Origin: Isoetes taiwanensis
Taxonomy: Eukaryota > Streptophyta > Lycopodiopsida > Isoetales > Isoetaceae
DNA length: 64,000 nt
Direction of reading: 5' to 3'
Assembly: GCA_021234155.1 (NCBI GenBank)
Contig: JAJEKV010000004.1
Coordinates: forward strand, 15,369,059-15,433,058
Shown: in pieces, positions 1 to 10,071 of the stretch
Layout of the letters: each line of letters opens with the position of its first letter
How positions within the stretch are numbered: position 1 is the stretch's first letter
Notes under the pieces: generated by a model
Told to the model about the DNA's origin: nothing
Databases searched by the model: none
The model's input: only the letters and a program-made list of their open reading frames with translations
Position numbers and translations under genes: made by a program

Positions 1-262
1 TCCCGCAAGCACTACAGAGTCCATCGACTTTAGATAAGAGCCATGGATCAAGCTTAACGCTATTTCTAAGCGCATTAAGCCCGTGATCGTTGTAGCTCAA
101 GTAACACTTGAAAGAGCGGATGTGCTCGACGGGCCGGAGGCATTGAGGAAGCCATAGAAGATGAATGGCCTCTACCCCCTCGTCCAAGCTGTTTTTATAG
201 TGAAGTAAAATTATTGATGTGAATTATTGGTGTACAATGTAGGGCCATTATTGAGCTTCTAA

Positions 263-315
263 CAGTATATGTGTATGTGTATGTATATGTGTATTTGTAT
301 GTATATGTGTATGTT
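263..315. repeat. GTAT/GTGT low-complexity run
   Basis: Alternating TATGTG and TATGTA steps form an impure simple repeat of about 50 bp. Confidence 0.8.
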
Positions 316-438
316 AATTACCTCATGTTTCTTGTGCTTTCGAGAAGTAGGTGAAAGTATTAGATGCTAGAGCAAATTAGGTGTGCTTAAAATTCTCAAA
401 ATGGGCTTATTTTCTCCAATTAATGAAATCGTGCTTTT

Positions 439-484
439 GTTGGCTAAAGCTTGGATCAGATTGTTGGCTAGAGCTTGGATCAGA
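439..484. repeat. 22-bp tandem duplication
   Basis: Two copies of a unit beginning GTTGGCTA and ending TTGGATCAGA start at 439 and 463. They differ at one base. Confidence 0.8.
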
Positions 485-2058
485 CAAATCAGCAATCAAA
501 ACTCGACGAGCATGCATTTTTCACAATGCCATCATCAGTCCCCCAAAATCATAACTTATCCCCCTTTTTTTTTTTTAATCCAAAGCGGCCTTGCTGCAGT
601 GTGAGAATCGCCAGCTTGTAATCCACCTCCTTCTACTTGTTTTTTCCCTTGTCAATTTACGCTCCCCGTTGTTGTTGGCTTTTCTCGGGATACGGAAGAT
701 TAGATTCTATTGTTGAAAGGATAAGTGTGGGCGCAGTAAGTAGTGAGAGTTATGATATGAAGAAAGAGGGTTTCAATTCCTCACATGCGGCTATGGCGGC
801 GGACTAGATGCCCAAGTACAGTCTTTTTTCAAGCTCCCTCGGTGGAGCAGTATTTTACACAAGAAAAGGTGCAAACCATCTTGAAGTAAATTGGCTGCAA
901 AGAGTCGATTCAAGGAAAACTACGATTGCAATATTTAAATGGACAAGCTGAACGGCGGTTGAAATCATGTAGTGAAATCAGTCAAATATTTAAATGCACA
1001 ATATGGTGGGGAGCTCTTGAAATATTTTTGCCAAATTCTAAGTTGCTCCATCGTGTAAGTTTGCCTTTGCAAAGAAGTAGAAGAATGCTTCGAAAGGATT
1101 TGGGAGATGAATACAAAGGATTGAGACCAAAATGTTGCTGAAATGAAGCTAGTTTAAAGGGTAAACGGAGCTCTAACCTCTTCCTCCTCACGTTATCTGG
1201 CGCCCGAGAATGCCGCGGAGCCGCTTAGAAACAGGGGATGCGGCATGAACAACTCTTTGTTGATCCAAATTTGAAAATCTCGGCATCCGAAGTCCCGTGG
1301 CAATCTCTGGCTAAGCTTAGCAATGAAAATGTTTTTTGCACTTACAATTTTCAACATTACCGGATGCAAAAAAAAAATCTCTGAGATGCAAAAATGCAGT
1401 GCGGCTTGGGTATCATAGTTGCATCTAGACTCGTCTCTATCTCGGCTTCTTCCTAAGCTCAGAACTACAAAAAGGAGAGCAGACACTGGCATCTTCACTT
1501 ATTTACAATATAAACCACTAACTGTACACATCAAAGCCACATTTTGCATCGAAGTTTCTACTTTGAAATTCACAAATATTTCCTTCTTAATCATCAGGTA
1601 TCACGTGTAAGGATTAAACTCAAAACACTGGCGATTGCATAGGGCCACATTTATGCTCTATGACAAAGCATGGAGCGTGGAACCCAACAATGGCTGGATG
1701 ATCTTGAAGAAGAAAAATAAGATTTGTGAAAAAGAATACTCTGATACAGAAGATTTAATCCTTTGCAAATCTATTAACTTGGCCCCTTCTTGCCTGCATT
1801 CTTTTGCCGCCCATTTCATTCCATCTGCCAGATTCATAACACATTTTACAAAGAACTTAGATTAATATCTAAAAACATTGGATTTCAAGGTGCTACTTCA
1901 CAAAAAACCTTTCACCAGATTTAAAATTGAGAGAGAGGGTGAATAGGATTGAGCTATGGCTTTAAATATCTGGATAGTTCTTGCAGCGGCCTTGTTCCCA
2001 ACATGGGATTGATTGCAGGGCAAGAAATAGGAAGATCAATTGATTTCTCGCAAAGCAA

Positions 2059-2140
2059 GAAAGGGATCTTCAAACCAATGAAGTGCAAATGAAAGGGATC
2101 TTCAAACCACTGGTGCAAATGAAAATGAGATGTGCAAATG
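2059..2140. repeat. Short direct-repeat cluster
   Basis: The string AAAGGGATCTTCAAACCA occurs twice, and GTGCAAATGAAA occurs in slightly varied form four times within 80 bp. Confidence 0.7.
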
Positions 2141-2319
2141 AAAAGTTGAGTTGCACATACGTGTCAGCACTAGGATGCTTCAAACAAATTAGCCTCAAAT
2201 AAATAGTGTCAAACAAAAAATGAGACTGAATTATATATGAGTGATAATTAAACATCAAAAGTTATTTCCATAATGAATTCTAAGTGTTAACTTAAATATT
2301 GTTATTGTTGCATAATGTT

Positions 2320-3955
2320 GGCCGGGTTAAGTTTCACCTTACGTAATCTTTGAGGGCTGACATTATGCTAGGGGTGGAGAATGAGCGTTCCCCTAGAATA
2401 TCACGATATAAATCATATATCCTAGGCCCACATCAATATACAAATCTACATTAATAGACTTATATGCACCAAGTGTGGGGGCATGGCCAAGTTATTTACA
2501 TAACTTAGCCAACCTTAGGAGGTGACCCATTTCCGCGTGGCTTCACTCTATAGGTGACCAGCCACATGGGCCAGCCCTATTGGAGCCAAGTGGCCCTCAT
2601 GTGAACCCTAACACATAAAAGGCCAAACCCTAAACCTAGACCACTTTTGGCTCCACCAACTTCCGATCCACCAATTCGTGCCCATTGCTCTGATTCAAGG
2701 ATCATCTTGACAACCAAGGTTAGAGGGGTCCGAAGCCTTGTAACAGGAGGGGTCATCTACCGAACCACACTAGAGATGGAGAACCAAGGAGGCGGGTGGC
2801 ACTTCATTGAGGCAGTGCTTGGCGTAGACTCTGGGGAATTGTATATTGTGTCCCTAGTAGAGCTATTCTAGAACCTATAGTTTTGAGGCATGAACCCTAA
2901 TCAATGAACCCTAACTATAAGTTAGATGTATGTGATTAGGATGGGTTGTTATTCTTGTTATTTATCATGTTATGTTGATATATGATGATGGTTGATCTTA
3001 TGTTTGCACCTCTTGTGTATTGGGAAGGGGGTAGAGACCTAGTAGCCATTATTTAGATGATGCTCCTAGTTTAGACCCATTAGTTCCCCATTATTATCTT
3101 GGCATGTGCATAGAGCCCACACGGCTATGGAGGCTATGGAGTGGTGAGGCACCACACTGTGGGCCATTGGCAAAGTGGAGGGGAGGACCTGTTGGGCTGA
3201 ACTGCCCGGTCCCATAGCTGGCTAGGCTCATAGTTGGTCGCCGTGTGCATAATATGGGGTCAATGGTGTGCATACGACTCTCAAGAGTTGCAAGTGTCGG
3301 CTTGGCTCTTGTTTTGCGGAGTTTAGTGCGGGGCGTGTGTCGCCCACGATCCTCTAGCCGGATCCATGGAGCCCTTTGCACTTCCAGGAAGGGGAGATGC
3401 AACCCTTCCTACCTCATCCCGTTGGGGAGATGCAAATTTCTGAGTAGTCTCGTTGGGTGATACCATGGAATTATGTCTCCAAGCGAGGATTCACGTCAGA
3501 CAGAGCCTGATTTAGCCTATTTGCAAAGTATGCACAGGAGGGGCATGGAGTGGTCAACCCTAGCCATTGTCTATCATGAGCCCAAGTCATTGCCATAACT
3601 TTCGGTCTTTCTATCAGGGCCTCTTTAACCGCAGGCCGAGCTCGGGCCCAGTCCCCGAGCCTGGGTAGGAGCCTCTATTTGATGTATTTGATGTATTATT
3701 GTATTCGGTGATATGGATCCTACGGGGTTATTATTGTTATGTTATTGCTAGTGCTTATGTTTATATGTTTTGCTTAGCTAATATAGGGACCCCTAGAGGA
3801 TGGGATGGAATGACACCTCTGTGTCCTCTACTCGATAGTCGGCCACCCTAGACGAGTGAAGGCAGAGGGGCACATACTCGTGGTGCCGTTGGATGGAAAA
3901 GGTCCTTCGTTGTATACCGCAGGCTGCCCTATATAGCGTAAGGAGCATCACAGGG
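2320..3955 (+). mobile_element. Solo LTR-like Ty3/Gypsy segment
   Basis: The order of landmarks follows the long LTRs at 33584-35080 and 45056-46976, although the sequence is diverged. Shared landmarks are a phrase around GGTAGAGACCT, a GAGCCCAC..GGCT block, a TATAGTTGGTCG block, a TGTGCACAGGAGGGGC..GGAGTGG block and a GGATG..GAATGACACCTCTGTGTCCTC block. The right end, near GGAGCATCACA, matches the position of the GTGTCACA end of the other LTRs. No primer binding site follows it and no second LTR lies nearby, so a solo LTR is likely. The left boundary is a guess. Confidence 0.5.
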
Positions 3956-4018
3956 TACCTATCACAGGTGACCTTGTGAAGAATTTATAGGTATCTCTGG
4001 TCTTTCCTTTTGGATCCT

Positions 4019-4897
4019 CTAATGGTGTTTCTTGAACGATCTCCATCTGTTCATTCCTTTGAAGCTCCTCATTTTTTTCCATAGTTTCCAATAGGATATC
4101 ATGCATTTTTCTATAGCATGGAGAGTAACTAGGGATTTAACTCTTGAATCTTCTCCTTTAAGAAATATGGTTCCTCCCTCAGTTATGTCAAAATCAGTGG
4201 AATCAAGAAATTCATTGATTGGGGGAAGGACTGGCTCACATATGAGTAAAGAATTACTTCTTGTCAGATGGGCCGGAATAATTTCCAAACTATCTTTCTA
4301 GATAATTTTCTTCCCTTTATCTTTTCCTGATCCAATTGGGCTTATAGGTCTATTAGAGTCCTCTAATTCCCGGCCATTTGGACTAACTAAGATTTTGATC
4401 TGATTTGCTAATCTGTCATGTTCTACTTTCTTCCTCCATTCCTTTTTCACTTTTAGACCTTCCCGTTTCTCCCGATTACGCTTTTCTTTAAAAGCTCACT
4501 TGCGGTTTGTTTCTAGCTTTCTTATATGCACCGCCATTCTTGTTCTTTTGCTCTCTTGTTTCATTTTGGTCCATTGATTTCCTTTAATTTCATTTGTAGG
4601 TTCAGCTACTAGAGGTTTCTTTGTTGGTTCAGAATTATATTCTTTTATCCATTTCCCTTGACACACCCCTTCTCCATGTAGACGAAGTCCGCATATGTTA
4701 CAAGAAGCAGGAAGACGTTGCCAACTTAATTTAAGGACTCTATTTTCTCCACAAAAATCCTTGTATTCCGCCACATTTGGGATAGGCTCTAGGAGATCAA
4801 TTGTATCCGTTCTTGGTGCTCTCGGGAACAACTTCTCACCTATATAGTCTCCAACCTTCCCCAAAAGCTCCTTGACAATGTCCTCATGCCAGTACAT
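4019..4897 (-). pseudogene. Decayed LINE ORF1 (gag-like) with CCHC zinc knuckle
   Basis: The main piece (4496-4897, 133 codons) carries a run of DUF4283-type sequence, in which a structural segment ends NRVLKLSWQRLPASC. This is followed by CNICGLRLHGEGVC, a C-x2-C-x4-H-x4-C zinc knuckle. That order is typical of ORF1 in plant LINEs, a nucleic-acid-binding protein. Downstream on the same strand (4019-4288) is a charged segment in a second frame that probably belonged to the same protein. There are stops and shifts between the pieces, and no endonuclease or reverse transcriptase follows within 3.9 kb, so this is a fragment of a dead element. Confidence 0.55.
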
Positions 4898-6224
4898 TGG
4901 GCTGAGTCCTTGTACTGAGCATGTAGCAGGGTGGAATAATTTCTCTAAGTTCTGTGGGTCGAAGTTTGGATCCCATTTCTAGAAATGGAACTGAGTATTT
5001 TCCTTGTAGATTGTTCCCTGCTTAAGCAAGAGTTGTACAATATTGATATTACCACATTCAACCACAATATATGGAACTCTAGCCAGTATAATCCTACAAT
5101 TTCGATATTCTTATTCAACCTCATCAGTTCCGATTTAATGAGGCTGAGCTTAATACCTTCGTGTCTGATACATCATATTACAGCCCTTGATTGTAATTGC
5201 TTCAATCTACTCGGTACAAAAGAATATTGAGGAGTAGGGATACCTTTGAATTCATGCTTGATTTTCTGCTCTTGCTTCCTCAAGATCGATCTCTGCTCAT
5301 CATTAACTTGATCCAAAGATCGACTACACCAGATGGCTTTACATTCTAGTTCTGCTCCCTTCCACCATAGTTGGTATCAACCAGTCTCCGCATGCAAAGA
5401 AGTTATTTTTATCCCCATAACCCTTCCTTCCAGTCTCTATTAATGTTCATATAATTTCAAAGATTTGGTCCCGCATTTTGATTGGACAACTTTTCAGTAT
5501 AGGCCTTTACACTGGAGCCAAATATTGTCATCTGTCATATTTCTATCATATGTATCTATCCCTCATTCCTGTCTACTCTTTTTTAGCCTCAAAGGCCCCC
5601 GCCGATCCTACCTCTCCTGGGTCCCGTCCACCCACTGTCCCCCTCAGACGCCCTAATGCGGCCCCTTTCCATCCTGGACTGTTACCATCCTATTTCGATG
5701 TTCATCCTTTTCGACCTTACCTTACCTTACCTTACCTTACCTTACCTTACCTTACCTTACCATTTGGCACTCGTCCCTAAGCCTCCCTTCCCTTGTATCT
5801 ACTCTGCGCATTCTCATCAACTTAACAACTTTCTACCCATTCAATTCCATAAATTAAAGCCATATGAATGCAAAATTGGCCCAAGTTGAAATAGATATCT
5901 ACACAAAACTAATCCCTTTGACTTGCAAGATGATACATTTGAAAAATGACATATTCTTACGATACATTTTGAGAAGAATTGATTAAGTTTATTTCTCCTC
6001 CGGTGCGGAAAATGGTACATTTGAAGAAATGCTTGAGGAAATATAGAATAAGGCTGTATTATTTTTTTTAGCGAAGGGAAATATGCAAAGATTATAGTGC
6101 AAGATGGTGGATTTATTGCAGCTCGTTGGAAATCAGGCTTTAAATAGAAATCGTGAGAATCTTGACATCATGACCAACTTAGAGTGTGATATATTTAATG
6201 TATTTTATAAATTTCAAATAACCT
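4898..6224. other. Non-coding stretch
   Basis: There is no supported gene. The minus-strand piece from 4898 to about 5380 may be the decayed 5' part of the LINE fragment. The stretch also holds the (CTTAC)9 array at 5716-5760 inside a pyrimidine-rich region. Confidence 0.5.
5716..5760. repeat. (CTTAC)9 microsatellite
   Basis: Nine uninterrupted copies of the pentamer CTTAC. Confidence 0.95.
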
Positions 6225-6225
6225 T

Positions 6226-6388
6226 TGAGTCTTCCAATCTCATACCATCCTCTAACAACTAATGAATGTCAACCTAATTTCTCAGAGATTTTGTATACCA
6301 ATATTATGAGTCCTCCAATCTCATACCATCCTCTAATAAGTAATGAATGCCAGTCTAATTTCTCGAGAGATTTGTATATCAACATTCA
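6226..6388. repeat. Tandem duplication, unit about 81 bp
   Basis: Two copies starting at GAGTC (6226 and 6308) share the CCAATCTCATACCATCCTCT block and the following ATGAATG and CTAATTTCTC blocks, with scattered substitutions. Confidence 0.8.
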
Positions 6389-7198
6389 TGATTGTTTATC
6401 CATAATATTTTGAATGATACATTTCAACTACAACTTCTACATTAACTTCGCCCGAAGAGCCACAACCCATGCCCCAGAACAACACACAGCATGCGGCCAA
6501 CATCGCCGACCATCGGAGAGCTCCGTGGCTAGACGCTGTAAGTCACTAACTGTGGTATGCGTCGGAAGAAAAGGCGGGGAACCTCATCCAGCGGCTCTAT
6601 ATGTAGATCCTTGCTCGGATAATGTTCTATATGGCCATACACGTTGTTAGGATGAGCCGATCATTGAGTCTAAGCGTCCCGGGACGCCCGGTACCCGTAT
6701 TCCGCGATCGTGAGACGCGCTAAGAGCAAAGCCCATCTTGCGTTAGGCAGGCAACTAAAGGGACTGCCTTGTCGTTGATCGAGATCTGGATCTTGCACAA
6801 CAAGAAGACCATACGCATGAGTTAGATAGTCCGGAGATAGGGAGGTCTTTGCGAAGGCCCGATTTGGAGCAAAGATGCGAGATCTTTCGGCCATCAAATG
6901 TGAGTGCTACAATCCTCAGGGCCTTCCTGCAAAGTCTCCAGCTGTTCCTGCCCTTGCCCTGCCACATTTGTTACAAAGCACACCGCGCCGGTTGTCGCTT
7001 TTTTTGCCCACACACCGCATTTGCCACCACCTCCCCTCCTTACCTCCCTCCAAGATTTTCATTTGCGACTTCTAGCAACCAAATAGGAATTGTACCTTCG
7101 CATGGTTTTCGGGAATTGTTTCCATGGCAGAAGGGAGATAGTTTCAACTCAGTTGCTGCCTATATAGACTTTATCTTCCTCATGAAACAGGACACAGG

Positions 7199-8000
7199 CT
7201 ACCCGACTTGCAAGAATACTGACGCTACTCCGTCTTCAATGAGTGCATTGGAAAGAGGAGACATGGGGAGGGTTACTGCTACTACACGACTGACCTTGGC
7301 ACGGTCGGTCTTCTGATACCAAGATAGACAAGCACAGCGGTACCTATGGATATCATGCATGGCTGTCAGGTGACAACCCCTCTCTTTGTGGCGACCTACT
7401 ACTTCCTACATGTCGAGTGCATAGGATGGACCCCTATGCCGATCTATATGATGACATACAACACCACAAGCCATTGGATAGAGTCATGCTTGTTGGAGAC
7501 TTCAATGAATGCACTGGCACGGAACAATCCATAAGATTTGATTCCTTGACTGACGATGCGTTGGCAAAAGCTTGGATGCGATCGGATAACACAAAGCTAC
7601 CCGACTTGCTGGGATACTAACGCTATCCGTCTTCAATGAGTGCATTGAAAGCGGGGACACGGGGAGGTCGCCTGCTACTACCTGACAGCCTTGGCACAGT
7701 CAGTCTTCCTGTGCAAGATAGACAAGCACAACCAGTACCTATAGATAATGCATGCGGTAATCGCAGGTGACAACCCTCTCTTTGTGGCGACCTACTACTT
7801 CCTAAATGCTAAGTGCATAGGATGGACCCCTATGCCGATCTATATGATGACATATAACAACACAAGCAGTTGGATAGAGTCATGCCCGCTTGAGACTTCA
7901 ATGAAACGACCGCACGTAACAACCCATGAGATTTGATTCCTTGATCGATGATGCAACAAACCGCACCCCTTAGGCCGAGCTTGGATGCGATCGGGTCTGC
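7199..8000. repeat. Tandem duplication of about 400 bp inside the LINE
   Basis: Two head-to-tail units (about 7199-7600 and 7601-8000) start at CTACCCGACTTGC. They share the CCGTCTTCAATGAGTGCATTG block, the AAGATAGACAAGCACA block and a long block around TTTGTGGCGACCTACTACTTCCT. Substitutions and small indels separate the copies. Confidence 0.85.
7417..7620 (+). pseudogene. LINE endonuclease-like fragment
   Basis: This open frame of 67 codons contains DRVMLVGDFNECTGTEQ. It matches the VLxGDFNxxTxxxE motif of exonuclease-endonuclease-phosphatase domains of plant LINEs, where D and N bind the catalytic metal and the scissile phosphate. The upstream part of the domain is in other frames. It lies inside the first unit of the tandem duplication at 7199-8000. 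Confidence 0.6.
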
Positions 8001-8296
8001 GCGTATATGGTAGGTAGTCTTTGTTGTGCGATATCTTTATTTCAGGTAACTGCAATGGATGCAAGTGTATCATCTCAAAGCACACTTTACAAAGTGGGGA
8101 GAACCAAGGACGAAGTGGATCTAGTGTAGTGGACTATGTGTTGCTAGTGGAACAAGTTATGCATGCATGTCATCAAGCACTTCCGAAAGTGAGAACGGAT
8201 ACTAGGGATGAGAGAGTGAACTCCGGACCACCTATCACACTTTACTTATAACTAGCTTGATAAGCTATTCCAACCTCTCGTGCGGCACCTTCTTGC

Positions 8297-8596
8297 ATGC
8301 CTCAGCTGCGGCTGGACTACGAACACGTAGAGGCTTATGTCCAAATGTTCACAGATGACTTGGCAGACATTTTGCGATCCTCTACACTAGAGCAACATGC
8401 GCACAGGCTGATTGGCATCCTCGAGGCTACTGTAGAAAGGTGCTTTAGGAGAAGCCGCCCTCGATGGACTCGGGGAGCCTTGACTTCCCCCCCTAACCAT
8501 TGGTTTGATCTTGAGTTAAGAAACACAAATGTTGGCTCTGTCCAGTCAGAACACTCTCTATATATATGGGTCGACGATAATCTGCCTTTTCCTTAA
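8297..8596 (+). pseudogene. LINE ORF2 linker-like fragment
   Basis: This 99-codon open segment lies between the endonuclease-like and reverse-transcriptase-like pieces. It has the acidic, leucine-rich and then arginine/tryptophan-rich character common in the segment joining these domains. It has no diagnostic motif, so the call rests mainly on position. Confidence 0.3.
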
Positions 8597-8757
8597 GGCT
8601 AAAGAGGCTAGAGATACATCGCGCCCATCGACGGGAATATCCTTTCACTTGGACCATCATCCCAGGACCTTCTAGTAGAGGATGCTGGAAAGCCGATTAC
8701 AACCTTCTGAGGAACATCACTTTCCACGGTGGGGTACAATACACATAGCAAAACTTT

Positions 8758-9214
8758 ATGACCATCGGGAGCATAGCGACACTACCCCCAAATAGGGCTC
8801 TATCTTTGGAAATCCGCGTATGGGATGTAGACAAATGCTTACAATGTCTAGCCAATGAAAAAGCGTCACACTTGGATGATATGCGTGAGTTGCTTAAATG
8901 GGCGGGGACCATCCATAGTCTTAGGTCCCGACCGGCCATGTTCAACACGGCACTACAAGATGGTTTTCATCCACCATGTGGGCCCGCAAGCTAAGTTGTC
9001 CCCATATACAAGGCAAGTAACCCACACTCCCCTACCATTCAATAGAACAATTATGGTTAGTTGGTGTTTGCAAAACCGCTTGTTAGGATTCTCGAGTAGC
9101 AGATTGATGGCCCAGGCGAGTCGGCGTAAGCGTCTGAGCCCTCACGCGATGCGAGGTTTAGGCCGGCACTCAGCGATCGATCACATCTTCATACATCAAG
9201 TGTACCCCAGTTGA
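8758..9214 (+). pseudogene. LINE reverse transcriptase N-terminal fragment
   Basis: Two frames together show the order expected for the fingers region of a LINE reverse transcriptase. There is a segment with DKCLQCLANEKASHLDDM and ELLKWAG (8758-8994). Then, in the frame of 8855-9214, comes a segment ending GLGRHSAIDHIFIHQ. The palm and thumb are absent or unreadable. Confidence 0.45.
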
Positions 9215-9468
9215 AGATAGCAAAAGCTGGCGGGACACATATTGCGCGACGTGGAATCCTTTTGCCAAAGGCGACCGCGGTGCCTCGGGAAAAGTTGTGG
9301 GCAAAGGTTGCAAGACTTAGAGATCCCCGTGAGATCGCGAGAATCACGGTGTACATGTTATACAAAAGACATGCCGGATCGGTTGCGGTAGACAAGCCCG
9401 GGTCATTCGAGAGCAAAGATAGGGGTCCGCCAAGGATGCCCTCCTCTTACATTGTTTGGACTGCATAA

Positions 9469-10071
9469 TGATCGGTTAAACTTGGCCTAAAATGGGGACT
9501 GACGGAACTCACCTCGCACTAGATTACACGCGGTGATACATGCATAATATGTTGGCAGATGGTGGCTACCGCATGTCACCGAGGTGTTAACTAAGAGGTC
9601 CCGTGCCACTTCCACAGTATGCCTCGATTAACTGAAGTTGAAGGCCTTTGGCTGACATGAGGATGATATTCATCCTGGCCAGGTTTTTGCAAGTATTTGG
9701 AAGTGGAGTTCCCCTCTAATATGCATTGGGATGCATACTAACATTTACAACATTTATAATAAATTGTTGCGAAAAATAGAGACTGTCTAGCCCTAATAGA
9801 TTTTTAGTATTATATGTCATCGAACCTAGTTCTTAAGAATGTAAAGAATGCTTTATATAATTTCGACTTTACACAGACATTATTTATTTATTTATATTGC
9901 TCTCTTGGGCCTTGAGAGACCATGGAGCCTGAAACATAAGTATTTCCAACTCTAATTATGTTATCAGATGTTGAACATTGACACAGGATCTTATCCCGCA
10001 GTTTTGGAACCAAAGAAAGGCCGCCGCGATAAATTTCTTGTATTGATAATCAATAATTCATTCCAACTAGT
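9469..10071. other. Non-coding stretch downstream of the HET gene
   Basis: AT-rich DNA between the LINE remains and the stop codon of the HET gene. At 10019-10042 there is a motif starting GGCCGCCGCGATAAATTT that is repeated exactly, over 24 bp, at 31058-31081. Confidence 0.6.

Larger units (their letters stand above)
1..2319. other. Non-coding stretch, no gene recognised
   Basis: Short open frames occur on both strands but none resembles a known protein or has credible exon structure. The stretch holds a GTAT-rich low-complexity run (263-315), a small tandem duplication (439-484) and a short direct-repeat cluster (2059-2140). I see no RNA gene in it. Confidence 0.5.
6850..9468 (+). mobile_element. 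Decayed non-LTR retrotransposon (LINE), plus strand
   Basis: Fragments in the right order for LINE ORF2 can be read across frames. First is an endonuclease-like piece ending in a VMLVGDFNE motif (7417-7620), then a linker-like piece (8297-8596). Next is the entry of a reverse transcriptase (about 8758-9214), with a LLKWAG-like segment and later SAIDHIFIHQ, which resembles the conserved S-x-x-D-H-I-F-x block of LINE reverse transcriptases. A further open segment (9211-9468) is unrecognised and may be the ORF2 tail. Frames change every few hundred bases and the catalytic FADD box is not seen. The element is dead. Its limits are approximate. Confidence 0.55.

Noticed and set aside
5478-5889. Open frames of LTLPYLTLPYLT type
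   Set aside because: They read through the (CTTAC)n array and its pyrimidine-rich flank; no protein features.
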